Under the pieces are notes generated by a model. The model was not told the origin of the DNA. It searched no databases and worked only from the letters and a program-made list of their open reading frames with translations. A stretch of DNA of 64,000 nt from CAWCDJ01 sp963836015 (GTDB taxonomy: Bacteria > Acidobacteriota > Terriglobia > Bryobacterales > Bryobacteraceae): positions 186,001-250,000 of the forward strand of contig CAWIIF010000001.1 of the NCBI GenBank assembly GCA_963836015.1. Reading direction: 5' to 3'. This document shows, piece after piece, positions 16,439 through 24,851 of this stretch (positions are counted from its first letter, which is position 1; every line of letters begins with the position of its first letter). A program made the translations under genes and the position numbers.

Positions 16439-16468
16439 TTGCCGTAAAGTTCGGGGCATCGCTATACT
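16439..16468 (+). promoter_or_regulatory. sigma-70-type promoter
   Basis: TTGCCG (16439-16444) and TATACT (16463-16468) are separated by 18 bases, with a start expected near 16475, some 15 bases before the ATG at 16490. This supports the small gene that follows. Confidence 0.45.
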
Positions 16469-16489
16469 GACATTTTCGCTGAGACGTTT

Positions 16490-16756
16490 ATGACGGCGAG
16501 AGATGAATTCGATCCCCTAGCTCCCCAGAGGGAGGCTGCCTTTTTTTACGGCCTGTTCCTACGGGGGCACGACATCGAAACCCTCCGGCAGGATATCGAC
16601 GTTCCCCGCTCCATGATGGACAAGTGGATGAAGGCGCGCGACTTCGAGAACTCCTTCCGCGAGAACCTGCAGCGCGTCTACAGCTACCGCAAGCAGGTCC
16701 TGGCGATTTTCGACGGTTTGGTCTCGAACGAGCAGCTTCGCCCCCGCCTCCAGTAA
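16490..16756 (+). CDS. small HTH-like protein of unknown function
   Basis: An 88-residue protein beginning MTARDEFDPLAPQREAAFFY. The central part (GHDIETLRQDIDVPRSMMDK) looks like a helix-turn-helix in which the polypeptide after SMMDKWMK would be the recognition side. The C-terminus YSYRKQVLAIFDGLVSNEQ is helical. The general pattern recalls short Acidobacteria proteins of unknown role. A plausible promoter lies just upstream and a hairpin just downstream, so it seems a single-gene unit. Confidence 0.6.
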   Translation: MTARDEFDPLAPQREAAFFYGLFLRGHDIETLRQDIDVPRSMMDKWMKARDFENSFRENLQRVYSYRKQVLAIFDGLVSNEQLRPRLQ

Positions 16757-16765
16757 CCCTCAGTC

Positions 16766-16779
16766 CCCCGCTCGCGGGG
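16766..16779. terminator. hairpin between convergent genes
   Basis: CCCCG-CTCG-CGGGG at 16766-16779 fills the 23-base gap between the small HTH-like gene and the end of bshC. There is no T-run, so a bidirectional terminator is only a suggestion. Confidence 0.35.
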
Positions 16780-18354
16780 TTAAGCCACCATCAGCCGGTG
16801 ATCCACGCAATCGAGTTCAATCGCTTCGTACACGTGGTCCAGCAGTTCGAAGCCGTGCCTGGCGAGAAATGGCAAAAAGGAATACAGGCGCTCCTGCAGG
16901 TGCCGTTCCGGGAAAATGAGGTTGCTGAGGTATGCCGCGTCGCGGGCTGCGCGGGCATCGCGGCGCATGGCTTCGCGGCCGGCCTTGCGCTCCATCTTCT
17001 CGAACTGGTAGCGGACCTTGCGCGCGCTGCGGTCCAGCGCCAGGGCCAGGGTCGGATCGAAGCCCGCGAGTTCCCGGTGCAGCCGGTCGATGGCGCTCCC
17101 CACCGTGACGGAGGCATCGCTCAGCGCGGCATTCAGCGCCGGCGGGATCAGCTTCGCGGCCAGCCTCTCGCGCAGCACCTCCTCTCCGTGGAAAAAGTCC
17201 GGCAGCGAGACGTGATAGCGGGCCATCAGCTTCTTCGCCCGCTCGTCGATGATGGTGAAGCCGGTCCGCGGTACCGCCACCGGCATGCGCCCCAAAATGG
17301 TCCGGTAGATGGTCTCCGACTGCGCCAGGTAAGCGTTCTCCGCCGGGCCGCCGATGTAGGCCACGGTGGGCAGCATGGAATCCTGCACCACGGGCCGCAG
17401 CAGGGCGTTGGGCGAGAGGTCGGCGGCGCGGTCCATCAGCTCCGCGCTGGTGAACCGGCGGCCGTTCAGTACGTACTCCCGCTCGTGCCGCCGCAGCGTC
17501 AGCCGCTTGCCGTTTTCGAGCAGGAAGACGAGGGAGGTCTGCGGTTCCACGTGGACCTGGGCATGGTACCCGGCCTCCTTGAGTTCGCGATTGCGCTCGA
17601 GCAGGGCCGCCGTGAGGTCGGGGGCCGCATCCACGGCGGCCCGCAGGGCGGGCGCCGCGAGACTGCGGAAGGCCGGCAGCATGGGGTCCACCTGCAGAAC
17701 GTCGTAAGCGCTCAGCAGGTGCCGCAGCAACTCTCCAAACGCTTTCCCCATGGTGCTGCCGTCGCGGTAGGTTTCCTCCACCAGGTCGGCTACTTCCTCG
17801 CCGAAGGGCAGTCCGTGCAGGGTCGATCTCAATTCCCGAACCGGCGGCGCCAGGAGCGTCACTTCGCCCACCGGCTGCGCGCTTGCCGGGCGGCGCATCT
17901 CGAGCTTCACCGGCCGCTGCGAGGCGTCGAAAAACCAGGCGTGGTTCACCTCCGCAAAATCGTGATCTTCGGTGGCCAGCCAGAACATGGGGACCGCCGG
18001 CAGGCCGTTGGCGGTCAGCCAGCGCGCCAGTTTCACGGCGTGCAACACCTTGTAGATGGTGTAGGACGGTCCCGAGAATAACCCAACCTGCTGCCCCGTA
18101 ACCACCGCCACGGTATCCGGGCGCGCCAGCAGGTCGAGGGAGTTGCCGGCGGGATTGTTCGGCCGGAGCGCCTCGATCAGCGCCGCGCGGCGGCTTGCCG
18201 GCAGGTCGATGGCGCGCGCCGCGGCGCGATACTCGTCCAGGGTGCGGTAGGGGTACGGATAGAAGGCCGCGGTCCGCTCCGGATGATACAGCACGTCCGC
18301 GAAAAGTTGCGAGGTATGCGGGAGCTCTGTGTGGCGGACGCAGCTACATTCCAT
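16780..18354 (-). CDS. bshC: BshC, putative bacillithiol cysteine-adding enzyme
   Basis: A 524-residue protein of normal family length. The conserved VVTGQQVGLFSGPSYTIYK block lies near residues 84-102, followed by MFWLATEDHDFAEVNH. Both are characteristic of BshC, which adds cysteine to glucosaminyl-malate in the last step of bacillithiol synthesis. The C-terminal third is a long coiled coil. bshA and bshB are not nearby. Thiol chemistry by bacillithiol fits Acidobacteriota. Confidence 0.9.
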   Translation of the reverse strand: MECSCVRHTELPHTSQLFADVLYHPERTAAFYPYPYRTLDEYRAAARAIDLPASRRAALIEALRPNNPAGNSLDLLARPDTVAVVTGQQVGLFSGPSYTIYKVLHAVKLARWLTANGLPAVPMFWLATEDHDFAEVNHAWFFDASQRPVKLEMRRPASAQPVGEVTLLAPPVRELRSTLHGLPFGEEVADLVEETYRDGSTMGKAFGELLRHLLSAYDVLQVDPMLPAFRSLAAPALRAAVDAAPDLTAALLERNRELKEAGYHAQVHVEPQTSLVFLLENGKRLTLRRHEREYVLNGRRFTSAELMDRAADLSPNALLRPVVQDSMLPTVAYIGGPAENAYLAQSETIYRTILGRMPVAVPRTGFTIIDERAKKLMARYHVSLPDFFHGEEVLRERLAAKLIPPALNAALSDASVTVGSAIDRLHRELAGFDPTLALALDRSARKVRYQFEKMERKAGREAMRRDARAARDAAYLSNLIFPERHLQERLYSFLPFLARHGFELLDHVYEAIELDCVDHRLMVA

Positions 18355-18410
18355 GCACGGATCAGCTTAACAGATGACGGTATTCGGCTGAAGGATTCAG
18401 CGGAATCCGG

Positions 18411-19739
18411 CTAACCCGCGGGCAAAATCTTCGAGATGTCGTTGTACAGAACGAACGCTACGATCACCATGATGCAGACAAAGCCGACCTTGAACACCGC
18501 TTCCTTGACGTTCAAGCTCATATCGCGCTGCATCACCATTTCGATCAGCAACAACAGAATCTGCCCGCCGTCGAGAATCGGAATCGGCAGCAGGTTGAAG
18601 ATCGCCAGGTTCAGGCTGACCATCGACATCAGCATGAAGAACGCCGACGGCCCTTCGCGCGCAGCGTCGCCCGAAAGCTGCGCGATCCCGATGGGTCCCG
18701 TGAAATTCTTCGGCGACATGCGGCGCTCCACGACGCCTTTCAGGAACTGCACGATCAGCAGGGCGCTCTTGCCGTTCTGGTGCACCGACTCCGCGAACGC
18801 GTCCGGCAGTGAGAGCCGCGAAGTGATGAGATTCAGCTTCTGCTGCGGCATCACCCCGATCATCCAGCGCTGCGGGCCGTCCAGCTTGGCGAATACCGGG
18901 TTCACCGTGACGGTCTGCACCTGGCCGTTGCGCCGGAACTGGATTTCGATGGGCTTGCCGCCGCTGCCCTTGGTGATTTCCTGAAACTTGAATACCGAGT
19001 GAATGGGAACCCCGTTGACCGCAATCAGCAGGTCGCCCTTTTTCAGCCCCGCCTTGTCGGCCGGGTAACCGGGCTCGACCGTGGCCAATTGAATCTGGCC
19101 GCGTTCATCCCAACCAGCGAAGCCCGCGCCGATGCGATCGTTGAGCACGGGGGTTACTACGGCCGGAAACGTCTTTCCGCCCCGTTCGATAATCAGGTGC
19201 ATCGGGCGGTAGGCGCCGGTGAGCTCTTTGAGGTTGACATCTTCCCAGGTGGGATTCTTCTGGCCGTCGAGGCCCACGATCCGGTCGCCATCCTCCAGGC
19301 CGCCCTTGGCCGCTGGGGAATCGGGCATGACGTGGCCGATCACGGCTTCCTGATCGGAATCGGCCACGCGCTGGTATTTCACCATGTACAGCCCGGTGAG
19401 CACCCCGACCGCCAGCACCACATTCATGAACGGTCCGGCGAACAGGATGATCAGGCGCTGCCATCGCGGCTTGGCCGCGAAACTGCGCGGGTCGTCGGCA
19501 TTTTCTTCCATGCCCTGTTCGCCGGCCATCTTGACATAGCCGCCGATCGGAAGAAGTGAGAACCGGTAGTCGGTTTCACCCCGCCGAAAGCCGAACAGGC
19601 GCGGACCAAAGCCGAAACTGAACGCATCGACCTTGACATCGAAAAAACGGGCCGCCCAAAAGTGGCCCAGCTCGTGAAGATTGATCATCACGCCGATCAG
19701 CACGAGCAGCCACAAGACGTCTTCAAAGAAACCAAGCAT
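18411..19739 (-). CDS. rseP: RseP-type site-2 metalloprotease
   Basis: A 442-residue integral membrane protease with the zinc motif HELGH (His22, Glu23, His26) in the first helix and GYVKMAGE after it. Two PDZ-like domains follow (VMPDSPAAKGGLEDGDRIVG and VEPGYPADKAGLKKGDLLIA). The second catalytic region is NLLPIPILDGG. It cleaves anti-sigma factors and signal-peptide remnants within the membrane. It begins 6 bases after dxr, the usual neighbour in many bacteria, so the two are cotranscribed. Confidence 0.92.
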   Translation of the reverse strand: MLGFFEDVLWLLVLIGVMINLHELGHFWAARFFDVKVDAFSFGFGPRLFGFRRGETDYRFSLLPIGGYVKMAGEQGMEENADDPRSFAAKPRWQRLIILFAGPFMNVVLAVGVLTGLYMVKYQRVADSDQEAVIGHVMPDSPAAKGGLEDGDRIVGLDGQKNPTWEDVNLKELTGAYRPMHLIIERGGKTFPAVVTPVLNDRIGAGFAGWDERGQIQLATVEPGYPADKAGLKKGDLLIAVNGVPIHSVFKFQEITKGSGGKPIEIQFRRNGQVQTVTVNPVFAKLDGPQRWMIGVMPQQKLNLITSRLSLPDAFAESVHQNGKSALLIVQFLKGVVERRMSPKNFTGPIGIAQLSGDAAREGPSAFFMLMSMVSLNLAIFNLLPIPILDGGQILLLLIEMVMQRDMSLNVKEAVFKVGFVCIMVIVAFVLYNDISKILPAG

Positions 19740-19745
19740 ATGAAT

Positions 19746-20951
19746 TTACGCTGAGACGAGTCCGGTCGAGTGCCACTGGGGGCGGGCAGCTACGAACTGG
19801 CGCGCCAGCGCGCGCGATTCGCGGTCGATCTCCAGTATTTCGCCCACTGTCCGGGGTTCCCGGGCCGGCATCTTCGCCAGCGTCTCCGATACGATTTCGT
19901 AGATGGACAGAAACCCGATTCTGCCCGTTAAGAAAGCCTCGACGGCCACCTCATCGGCGGCGTTCAGCGTGCAAGTTGCCGATCCACCGCTTTCCTGGCA
20001 CTCGTACGCCAGCCGGAGCAGCGGAAACTTCTCCAGGTCAGGCGGCAGAAATTCCCACTTCCGCGCTTCCGCCCAATTCACCTTCGGTACAGGAGCTTCC
20101 TGGCGCTCCGGGTAGGTCAGCGCGTACTGGATCGGCATCCGCATATCCGTCGCCGATATCTGGGCAAGTACGCTGCCATCGCTGTACTCGATCATGGCGT
20201 GAACGCTCGATTGCGGATGAACCACCACGTCGATCTGCGACGGCGCGAAGTCGAACAGCCAGCACGCCTCGATCACTTCGAACCCCTTGTTCATCAGGGT
20301 CGCCGAATCGATCGTGATACGGTTGCCCATCCTCCATGTTGGATGATTCAGGGCCTGCTCCGGCGTTACGGAATAAAGGGCCTCGCGCGGCGTGTTGCGG
20401 AACGGGCCGCCGGAAGCCGTCAAAATGAGCCTTGAGACCTCCGCACGGTTGCCCGCGCGAAGGCACTGATGGGCTCCGTTATGCTCGGAATCGACCGGTA
20501 TCAATTCGGCTCCATGCCGGCGCACCGCTTCCATTACCAGCTTTCCGCCTGAAACCAGGACCTCTTTATTGGCCAACCCCACGCGTTTGCCGCGACATAC
20601 GGCTTCGTAGGTGGCCGGTAGTCCGGCGACCCCTACGATCGCCGAGATCACCGCATCCACTTCAGCCGCGACCGAAATCCCGACCAGCGCGTCGCTCCCC
20701 GATAGTAGTTCCGGCCATTCCGGCCTGGGCAAACCCAATCCCGTCAGCCTGTCTGATAGACGGTCCACACCTTCGGAGGTCGCGACTACCGCGACTTCGG
20801 GATGAAACTCCAGAATCTGGGAGGCTAGGATATCGGTGTTCTGCCCGGCGGCGAGGGCGTACACCCGGTAAAGGTGGCGGCTGCGTCTGACCACGTCCAG
20901 CGTGTTGGTGCCGATGGAACCGGTGGACCCCAGAACCGTTAGCGTTTTCAT
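19746..20951 (-). CDS. dxr: 1-deoxy-D-xylulose 5-phosphate reductoisomerase
   Basis: A 401-residue protein from the ATG at 20951 (MKTLTVLGSTGSIGTNTLDV). The NADPH-binding GSTGSIG is at residues 8-14. The metal and substrate motifs PVDSEHNGAHQCL and LMNKGFEVIEACWLF are both intact. It makes 2-C-methylerythritol 4-phosphate, the committed step of the MEP isoprenoid pathway. The frame stays open upstream to 21086, but that part does not resemble the enzyme. The candidate RNA at 21104-21236 lies upstream on the same strand, so a leader role is possible. Confidence 0.93.
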   Translation of the reverse strand: MKTLTVLGSTGSIGTNTLDVVRRSRHLYRVYALAAGQNTDILASQILEFHPEVAVVATSEGVDRLSDRLTGLGLPRPEWPELLSGSDALVGISVAAEVDAVISAIVGVAGLPATYEAVCRGKRVGLANKEVLVSGGKLVMEAVRRHGAELIPVDSEHNGAHQCLRAGNRAEVSRLILTASGGPFRNTPREALYSVTPEQALNHPTWRMGNRITIDSATLMNKGFEVIEACWLFDFAPSQIDVVVHPQSSVHAMIEYSDGSVLAQISATDMRMPIQYALTYPERQEAPVPKVNWAEARKWEFLPPDLEKFPLLRLAYECQESGGSATCTLNAADEVAVEAFLTGRIGFLSIYEIVSETLAKMPAREPRTVGEILEIDRESRALARQFVAARPQWHSTGLVSA

Positions 20952-21103
20952 CGCAGCGGCATCTCGATCAAGCGTATCTGCCATGATAGCAGAAAACCCG
21001 TCGGGAGCCATCAGGGAACACGATTGCTTACAGATAGAAGCAGTTGCGGTGATTGGTGCTGTTTCCCGGCAGGCGTTCGTTTCCATTGGCGCAGACTTGT
21101 TAC

Positions 21104-21236
21104 CGAAGCAAAAAACCGACTGCTCGGGGTTCTTTCTCTGGAAGACCTCTAACCCTTTCGGGCGCCGGGGAGGATTGCTTCAGGGGTCTTTTTTTAGAGG
21201 TTAGTCTCGCTTTGGTGGGAGTTGCCTCCCCGGCTT
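21104..21236 (-). ncRNA. candidate structured RNA with pseudoknot potential, upstream of dxr
   Basis: The gene-free stretch 20952-21305 is AT-richer at its upstream end. On the minus strand the RNA would begin with GCCGGGGAGG (21173-21164 region arm CCTCCCCGGC at 21225-21234 on the plus strand), which pairs perfectly over 10 bp with CCUCCCCGGC some 50 bases later. Within that loop ACCUCUAA (plus-strand TTAGAGGT, 21194-21201) can pair with UUAGAGGU (plus-strand ACCTCTAA, 21145-21152) beyond a CCC-GAAA-GGG hairpin, giving an H-type pseudoknot. A short CCGA/UCGG hairpin followed by U6 marks a possible end near 21104. It matches no RNA family I know; it could be an sRNA or a leader of dxr. Confidence 0.45.
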
Positions 21237-21243
21237 AATTCCA

Positions 21244-21272
21244 ATATTAGTAGATTCCGATTTTGGAAGCAA
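21244..21272 (-). promoter_or_regulatory. sigma-70-type promoter for the candidate RNA / dxr leader
   Basis: On the minus strand TTGCTT (21267-21272) and TAATAT (21244-21249) are exactly 17 bases apart. The expected start, near 21236-21237, falls at the first base of the 10-bp stem, which supports a transcript beginning there. Confidence 0.45.
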
Positions 21273-21305
21273 CAGAAATCTGTATTTTTTTATGGAGCTT
21301 TCACC

Positions 21306-22184
21306 TCAACCCCGACCAGATTCTTCTAACACTTTGATTGTAGAGCAGATATCTTCTTCGCCGTGTCCCGCGGCGATGGCCGTCTGGAATAATTGGCGGG
21401 TGATGCCGGTCAAAATCAGGGGAACACCTAGCTCTTTCCCCGATTCCAGCATTAACCCAATGTCCTTATCCATCCATTTTACGGAGAAGTTCGGCTCGAA
21501 GTCCCGGCGGAACACGAATGGCGCCTTGTAGGAGATGAGTCCGGACTTGGCCGCGCTGTTGTCGAGGATATCCAACATGAGCGTAGGGTCAACACCCCCC
21601 TTGGCCGCAAGCACCATTCCCTCGTTGAATGCCATGAGGATGCTGCTCAGGATCAGGTTCTGGGAGAGCTTCGCCTGGAGCCCCATCCCGGGACCGCCGC
21701 AGTAATACAGCCGCTTGCCCATCACTTCGAAGTAGGGCTTCACGCGGTCGAACACCGCCTGGTCGCCGCCGACCATAAAGGTAAGGGTGCCGCCCTGGGC
21801 GCCGGGAGTCGAACCGGTGCAGGGGGCATCCAGAAACTCCACTCCCCTGGCTTTCAGTTCCGCTCCGATGCGCCGGCTTTCGCTGGGGCTCACCGTGCTG
21901 GCGTCCGCGACCACGGTTCCCGGCCGCGCGCCTTGGATGATGCCCTCCTCGCCCAGGATGACCTCCCGAGTCATGGCCGTGTCGCCGACGCAAAGGAAGA
22001 TGCAGTCGGCATTTTCGGCAACCTGTCGCGGCGTTGCGCAAAACAACGCCTGTTCCTCGGAAGCCAGTTTCCGGGCCTTATCGGCGGTGTGCGACCAGAC
22101 GGCTACGTCGTGGCCCGCGCGCTTGAGATTGCGGGCCATCGGATAGCCCATCAGCCCGAGTCCAAGAAAACCCAATTTTGCCAT
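21306..22184 (-). CDS. NAD(P)-dependent beta-hydroxyacid dehydrogenase
   Basis: A 292-residue protein from the ATG at 22184 (MAKLGFLGLGLMGYPMA); a GTG at 22202 is an alternative start. The Rossmann motif GLGLMG, the substrate motif DAPCTGSTPGAQGGTLTFMVGG (second part of it) and the catalytic lysine in GMGLQAKLSQNL fit the 3-hydroxyisobutyrate / tartronate-semialdehyde / glyoxylate-succinic semialdehyde reductase family. The exact substrate is not clear. It lies downstream of, and 18 bases from, the CPBP protease gene on the same strand. Confidence 0.85.
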   Translation of the reverse strand: MAKLGFLGLGLMGYPMARNLKRAGHDVAVWSHTADKARKLASEEQALFCATPRQVAENADCIFLCVGDTAMTREVILGEEGIIQGARPGTVVADASTVSPSESRRIGAELKARGVEFLDAPCTGSTPGAQGGTLTFMVGGDQAVFDRVKPYFEVMGKRLYYCGGPGMGLQAKLSQNLILSSILMAFNEGMVLAAKGGVDPTLMLDILDNSAAKSGLISYKAPFVFRRDFEPNFSVKWMDKDIGLMLESGKELGVPLILTGITRQLFQTAIAAGHGEEDICSTIKVLEESGRG

Positions 22185-22202
22185 AGAGATAGGATTGTAC
22201 AC

Positions 22203-23168
22203 CTAGCTGAAGAAGCCGCGCCACGTGGCGAATACCAGGGCGTGCGTGACCATGCCTGCCTTGATGCTGCCGGCCTGGTTGCGCGCGCGGCCGCAGAACA
22301 GTCCCAGAACCCCCGCCAGCAGCACCCATTTCCAGTTGGGGAACTTCCCGCCGAAACCCAGATGCACCAGTCCGAAGACGAGGGCCGTGGAGAGCCAGGC
22401 CGCGCGTGGTCTCCAGGTCCAGTCCTCAATCCACTGCCGCAATACTCCCCAGAAGAAGAACTCCTCCGAAAGCGCGATGGTCCAGAGGAAGCCGAGGAAC
22501 ATGCCGGCGATTTTCCAGGGCGCCGCCGGCGTGCCGATGCGCATCGCGCCGATCAGCAGGCCCAGGGGCAATCCGCACGCGACGAAGTAGAGGAAGTGGA
22601 GCGCGCCGATCCGCCATTCGCGGGCATTCGGCAGAAACCCGAAGTCCGGCGCGTAAACTCGCCGCTCCACCAGCAGCACCGTCACGGCGAGCACGATCAA
22701 CGTGATATGGCCGAGGAAAATGATGTCTTTGAAGCCGGGGTATAGCGAATGATAGACCGGCTCAAAATAGTTGCCGAGCAGCACGGCCGGGATCAACGCC
22801 AGAAATGCCAGGTCGAAGGCGATGTTGACCGGCAGCACCACGTACCACAGCGCGAAAGCCACCGCCAGCGAAACCAGGCGCAGCACCGATCCCCATTCAA
22901 ACTGCACTGCGCCCGCGCAGCAGGCCAGGTACGGGAGCAGGGCCGCGGCCAGCAGGTACCCGACCAGAGATTTCCCGGCGAGGCGGTCGCGCACGTTGGG
23001 AAACGCCGGCACCAGATAGAATGGATACGACAAGAGGAACGCGGCGACCACCGGGAATGCCGCCCAATTCGGAATGCCTTTCCACCGCGCGTACAGTACG
23101 CCCGCGGCGCCCAACGCGACCCAGCCGATCAGCAGAGCGGCACGAAAGCCGCCGGGCGCTTTTGCCAT
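22203..23168 (-). CDS. CPBP-family intramembrane metalloprotease
   Basis: About 321 residues from the ATG at 23168 (MAKAPGGFRAALLIGW; an ATG at 23177 is also in frame). Eight or so hydrophobic segments are followed by the CPBP/Abi motifs: SEEFFFWGVLRQW (Glu-Glu pair plus R), LVFGLVHLGFGG (His) and a final GSIKAGMVTHALVF. The family includes Rce1-type CAAX proteases and bacteriocin-immunity proteins. The N-terminus overlaps the divergent neighbour's apparent start (see that entry). No partner gene hints at its substrate. Confidence 0.82.
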   Translation of the reverse strand: MAKAPGGFRAALLIGWVALGAAGVLYARWKGIPNWAAFPVVAAFLLSYPFYLVPAFPNVRDRLAGKSLVGYLLAAALLPYLACCAGAVQFEWGSVLRLVSLAVAFALWYVVLPVNIAFDLAFLALIPAVLLGNYFEPVYHSLYPGFKDIIFLGHITLIVLAVTVLLVERRVYAPDFGFLPNAREWRIGALHFLYFVACGLPLGLLIGAMRIGTPAAPWKIAGMFLGFLWTIALSEEFFFWGVLRQWIEDWTWRPRAAWLSTALVFGLVHLGFGGKFPNWKWVLLAGVLGLFCGRARNQAGSIKAGMVTHALVFATWRGFFS

Positions 23169-23883
23169 CGGCCTCATTCTAGCATCCGTGCTTTTCGCGT
23201 CCGGCGCGGCCGCCCAGGATGCTCCCGAAAACCTCGCCCGCCTGGTGGCTCGCCGCGAGACCGCGACCGAGGCGGAGCGCAACGAATACATGTACCGCCA
23301 GACGGTGACCATCCAGGAGCTCGATGAGCACGGAGGAGAGCGCGGGCGGTATCAGGAGGTCCGCGACGTCATCTTTTCTCCCACCCACGAACGCACCGAA
23401 GAGGTGATCGGGAAGCCCCAGAATGCCTTGAAGTTCCTGGTGATGACGCCGGAAGACTTCCACGATATCCGTGATATTCAGCCGCTCGTGCTGACCCAGG
23501 ACCGGCTGTGGAACTACGAAACCAGGTTCCGCGGAGACGAGAACATGGACGGCGTGGATTGCTGGGTGTTAGCCGTGAAGCCGCGCCAGATCCTGGAAGG
23601 CCAGCGCCTTTTCGACGGCATGATCTGGGTGGATAAGAAGGAGTACAACATCGTGAGGATGGAGGGCCAGGCGGTCCCGCAGATCCGCACCACCAAGTCC
23701 GAGAATCTGTTCCCGCGCTTTACCACCATCCGCAAGCCGGTCGACGGCAAGCACTGGTTCCCCATCTATACTTACGCCGACGACACCCTGCAGTTCCGCG
23801 CGGGACCGCTGCGGGAGCGGCTGCGCATCGAATACAGCGGGTACAAGCGGTTCGGCGCGGAATCGACTTTCACGCCGAAGTAG
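23074..23883 (+). CDS. outer-membrane lipoprotein-sorting (LolA-like) family protein
   Basis: Up to 269 residues. A hydrophobic export signal (AFAIGLILASVLFASGAAAQ) precedes the mature part. That part has features of LolA-like/DUF1571-type proteins: alternating beta-strands, DRLWNYETRFRGDENMDGV (start of a VDCWVLAVKP block) and FDGMIWVDKKEYNIVRMEGQ. The only ATG in front of the signal is at 23074, which makes an unusually long N-region and a 95-base divergent overlap with the CPBP gene. No GTG or TTG lies between that ATG and the signal. The function is unknown beyond lipid or lipoprotein binding suggested by the fold. Confidence 0.65.
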   Translation: MPFHRAYSTPAAPNATQPISRAARKPPGAFAIGLILASVLFASGAAAQDAPENLARLVARRETATEAERNEYMYRQTVTIQELDEHGGERGRYQEVRDVIFSPTHERTEEVIGKPQNALKFLVMTPEDFHDIRDIQPLVLTQDRLWNYETRFRGDENMDGVDCWVLAVKPRQILEGQRLFDGMIWVDKKEYNIVRMEGQAVPQIRTTKSENLFPRFTTIRKPVDGKHWFPIYTYADDTLQFRAGPLRERLRIEYSGYKRFGAESTFTPK

Positions 23884-23903
23884 GTGTGCCCGTGCCGCGG
23901 CGG

Positions 23904-24824
23904 TCAGCCCAAATAGTCGAAGAGGCTGGTATGCGGGATTTTCGCCTTCAACTGGAAGGCGGCTTGCAGTTGGGTGGTTGCCTGCGTGACTTCGAGCGCC
24001 GCGGAGGTGATGTCGGCATCTTCTATCTGGCTCACTTCCGTCTTCAGTTGCACGTCATAGCTCTGGCCGAAGCTCATGGCATCCTGGATCCGGTTCTGTA
24101 CCGACCCGTAGAAGGCCTGTTGAGAGTTCAGGTGATCGGACGCAGCCGTAATGAGACTCGTCGCATTCGTCAACCCGGCCGTGTCGTCGTTAAGGAGAGC
24201 CTGCCGCAGAGTGTTCAGCGCGGCGAAGACGTTGTCCGGGGCCATGCTCCCGTCCGCGTTCCGGGTGTCGAAGATCGCCTGAGCGGTTTTGCTTGCCGAG
24301 AAACTGCCTCCTGCCGGATCCTCGATGCGGCTCGTGGCGGCGGCGGAAGACAGTTGGAGCACTCCATTCGCGGAGGCGAGATTCAGTTCGTAGGCCGGTG
24401 AGTCGTACTGATCGCCGCTGAAGATATAGTGTCCCTGAACCACCGTCCGGCTGTTAGCCACCATCTGTTCCTGAAGCCCCTGTACCTCCTGGGCGATGCT
24501 CTGCCGGCTGGACGCGCTCATAGTCGAATTCGCCGCCTGGGCTGCCAGTACCCGCGCCCGGTCCATCAGCTTGATTGAGGCCGTGAGAGCCCCGTCGGCC
24601 GCCTGCGCCGTAGTCTGCGCCTGCGAGAGGTTGGACTGCACCTGCGTATTGTGGCTCTCCGCGGCCCGCAGTTGCAGCAGTGTATCGATCTGGTCCGGCG
24701 CGTCGGACGGCTGCGAAATGCGCTTGCCCGACGAAACCTGGCGGTTGGCCACGGCGAGCCGGTCCTGTACCCGTCCGATATCTGCCAGGAACAACTCCGA
24801 GTTTGGATCCAGGCTGCTAATCAT
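23904..24824 (-). CDS. flgL: flagellar hook-filament junction protein FlgL
   Basis: A 306-residue flagellin-like protein. The N-terminal helix has the flagellin signature RVQDRLAVANRQVSSGKRIS and the C-terminal helix carries ALEVTQATTQLQAAFQLKAK. These helices polymerise at the hook-filament junction. It is the last gene of the flgM-flgN-flgK-flgL group, 27 bases after flgK. Flagellin proper (fliC) is not in the window. Confidence 0.9.
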   Translation of the reverse strand: MISSLDPNSELFLADIGRVQDRLAVANRQVSSGKRISQPSDAPDQIDTLLQLRAAESHNTQVQSNLSQAQTTAQAADGALTASIKLMDRARVLAAQAANSTMSASSRQSIAQEVQGLQEQMVANSRTVVQGHYIFSGDQYDSPAYELNLASANGVLQLSSAAATSRIEDPAGGSFSASKTAQAIFDTRNADGSMAPDNVFAALNTLRQALLNDDTAGLTNATSLITAASDHLNSQQAFYGSVQNRIQDAMSFGQSYDVQLKTEVSQIEDADITSAALEVTQATTQLQAAFQLKAKIPHTSLFDYLG

Positions 24825-24851
24825 TCCAATGCTCCTTGCCGGTCTTTGCTG

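Noticed and set aside
16766..16779. Strong intrinsic terminator
   Set aside because: The hairpin has no T-run on either side, so only a low-confidence terminator is recorded.
20952..21086. N-terminal extension of dxr
   Set aside because: The frame is open to 21086 but the extra residues do not match the enzyme, and the Rossmann motif fits the start at 20951.
21104..21236. Assignment of the candidate RNA to 6S RNA, SRP RNA or a known riboswitch
   Set aside because: The SRP tetraloop domain, the 6S closing stem and the core motifs of TPP, FMN, SAM, cobalamin, glycine and fluoride switches were looked for and not seen.
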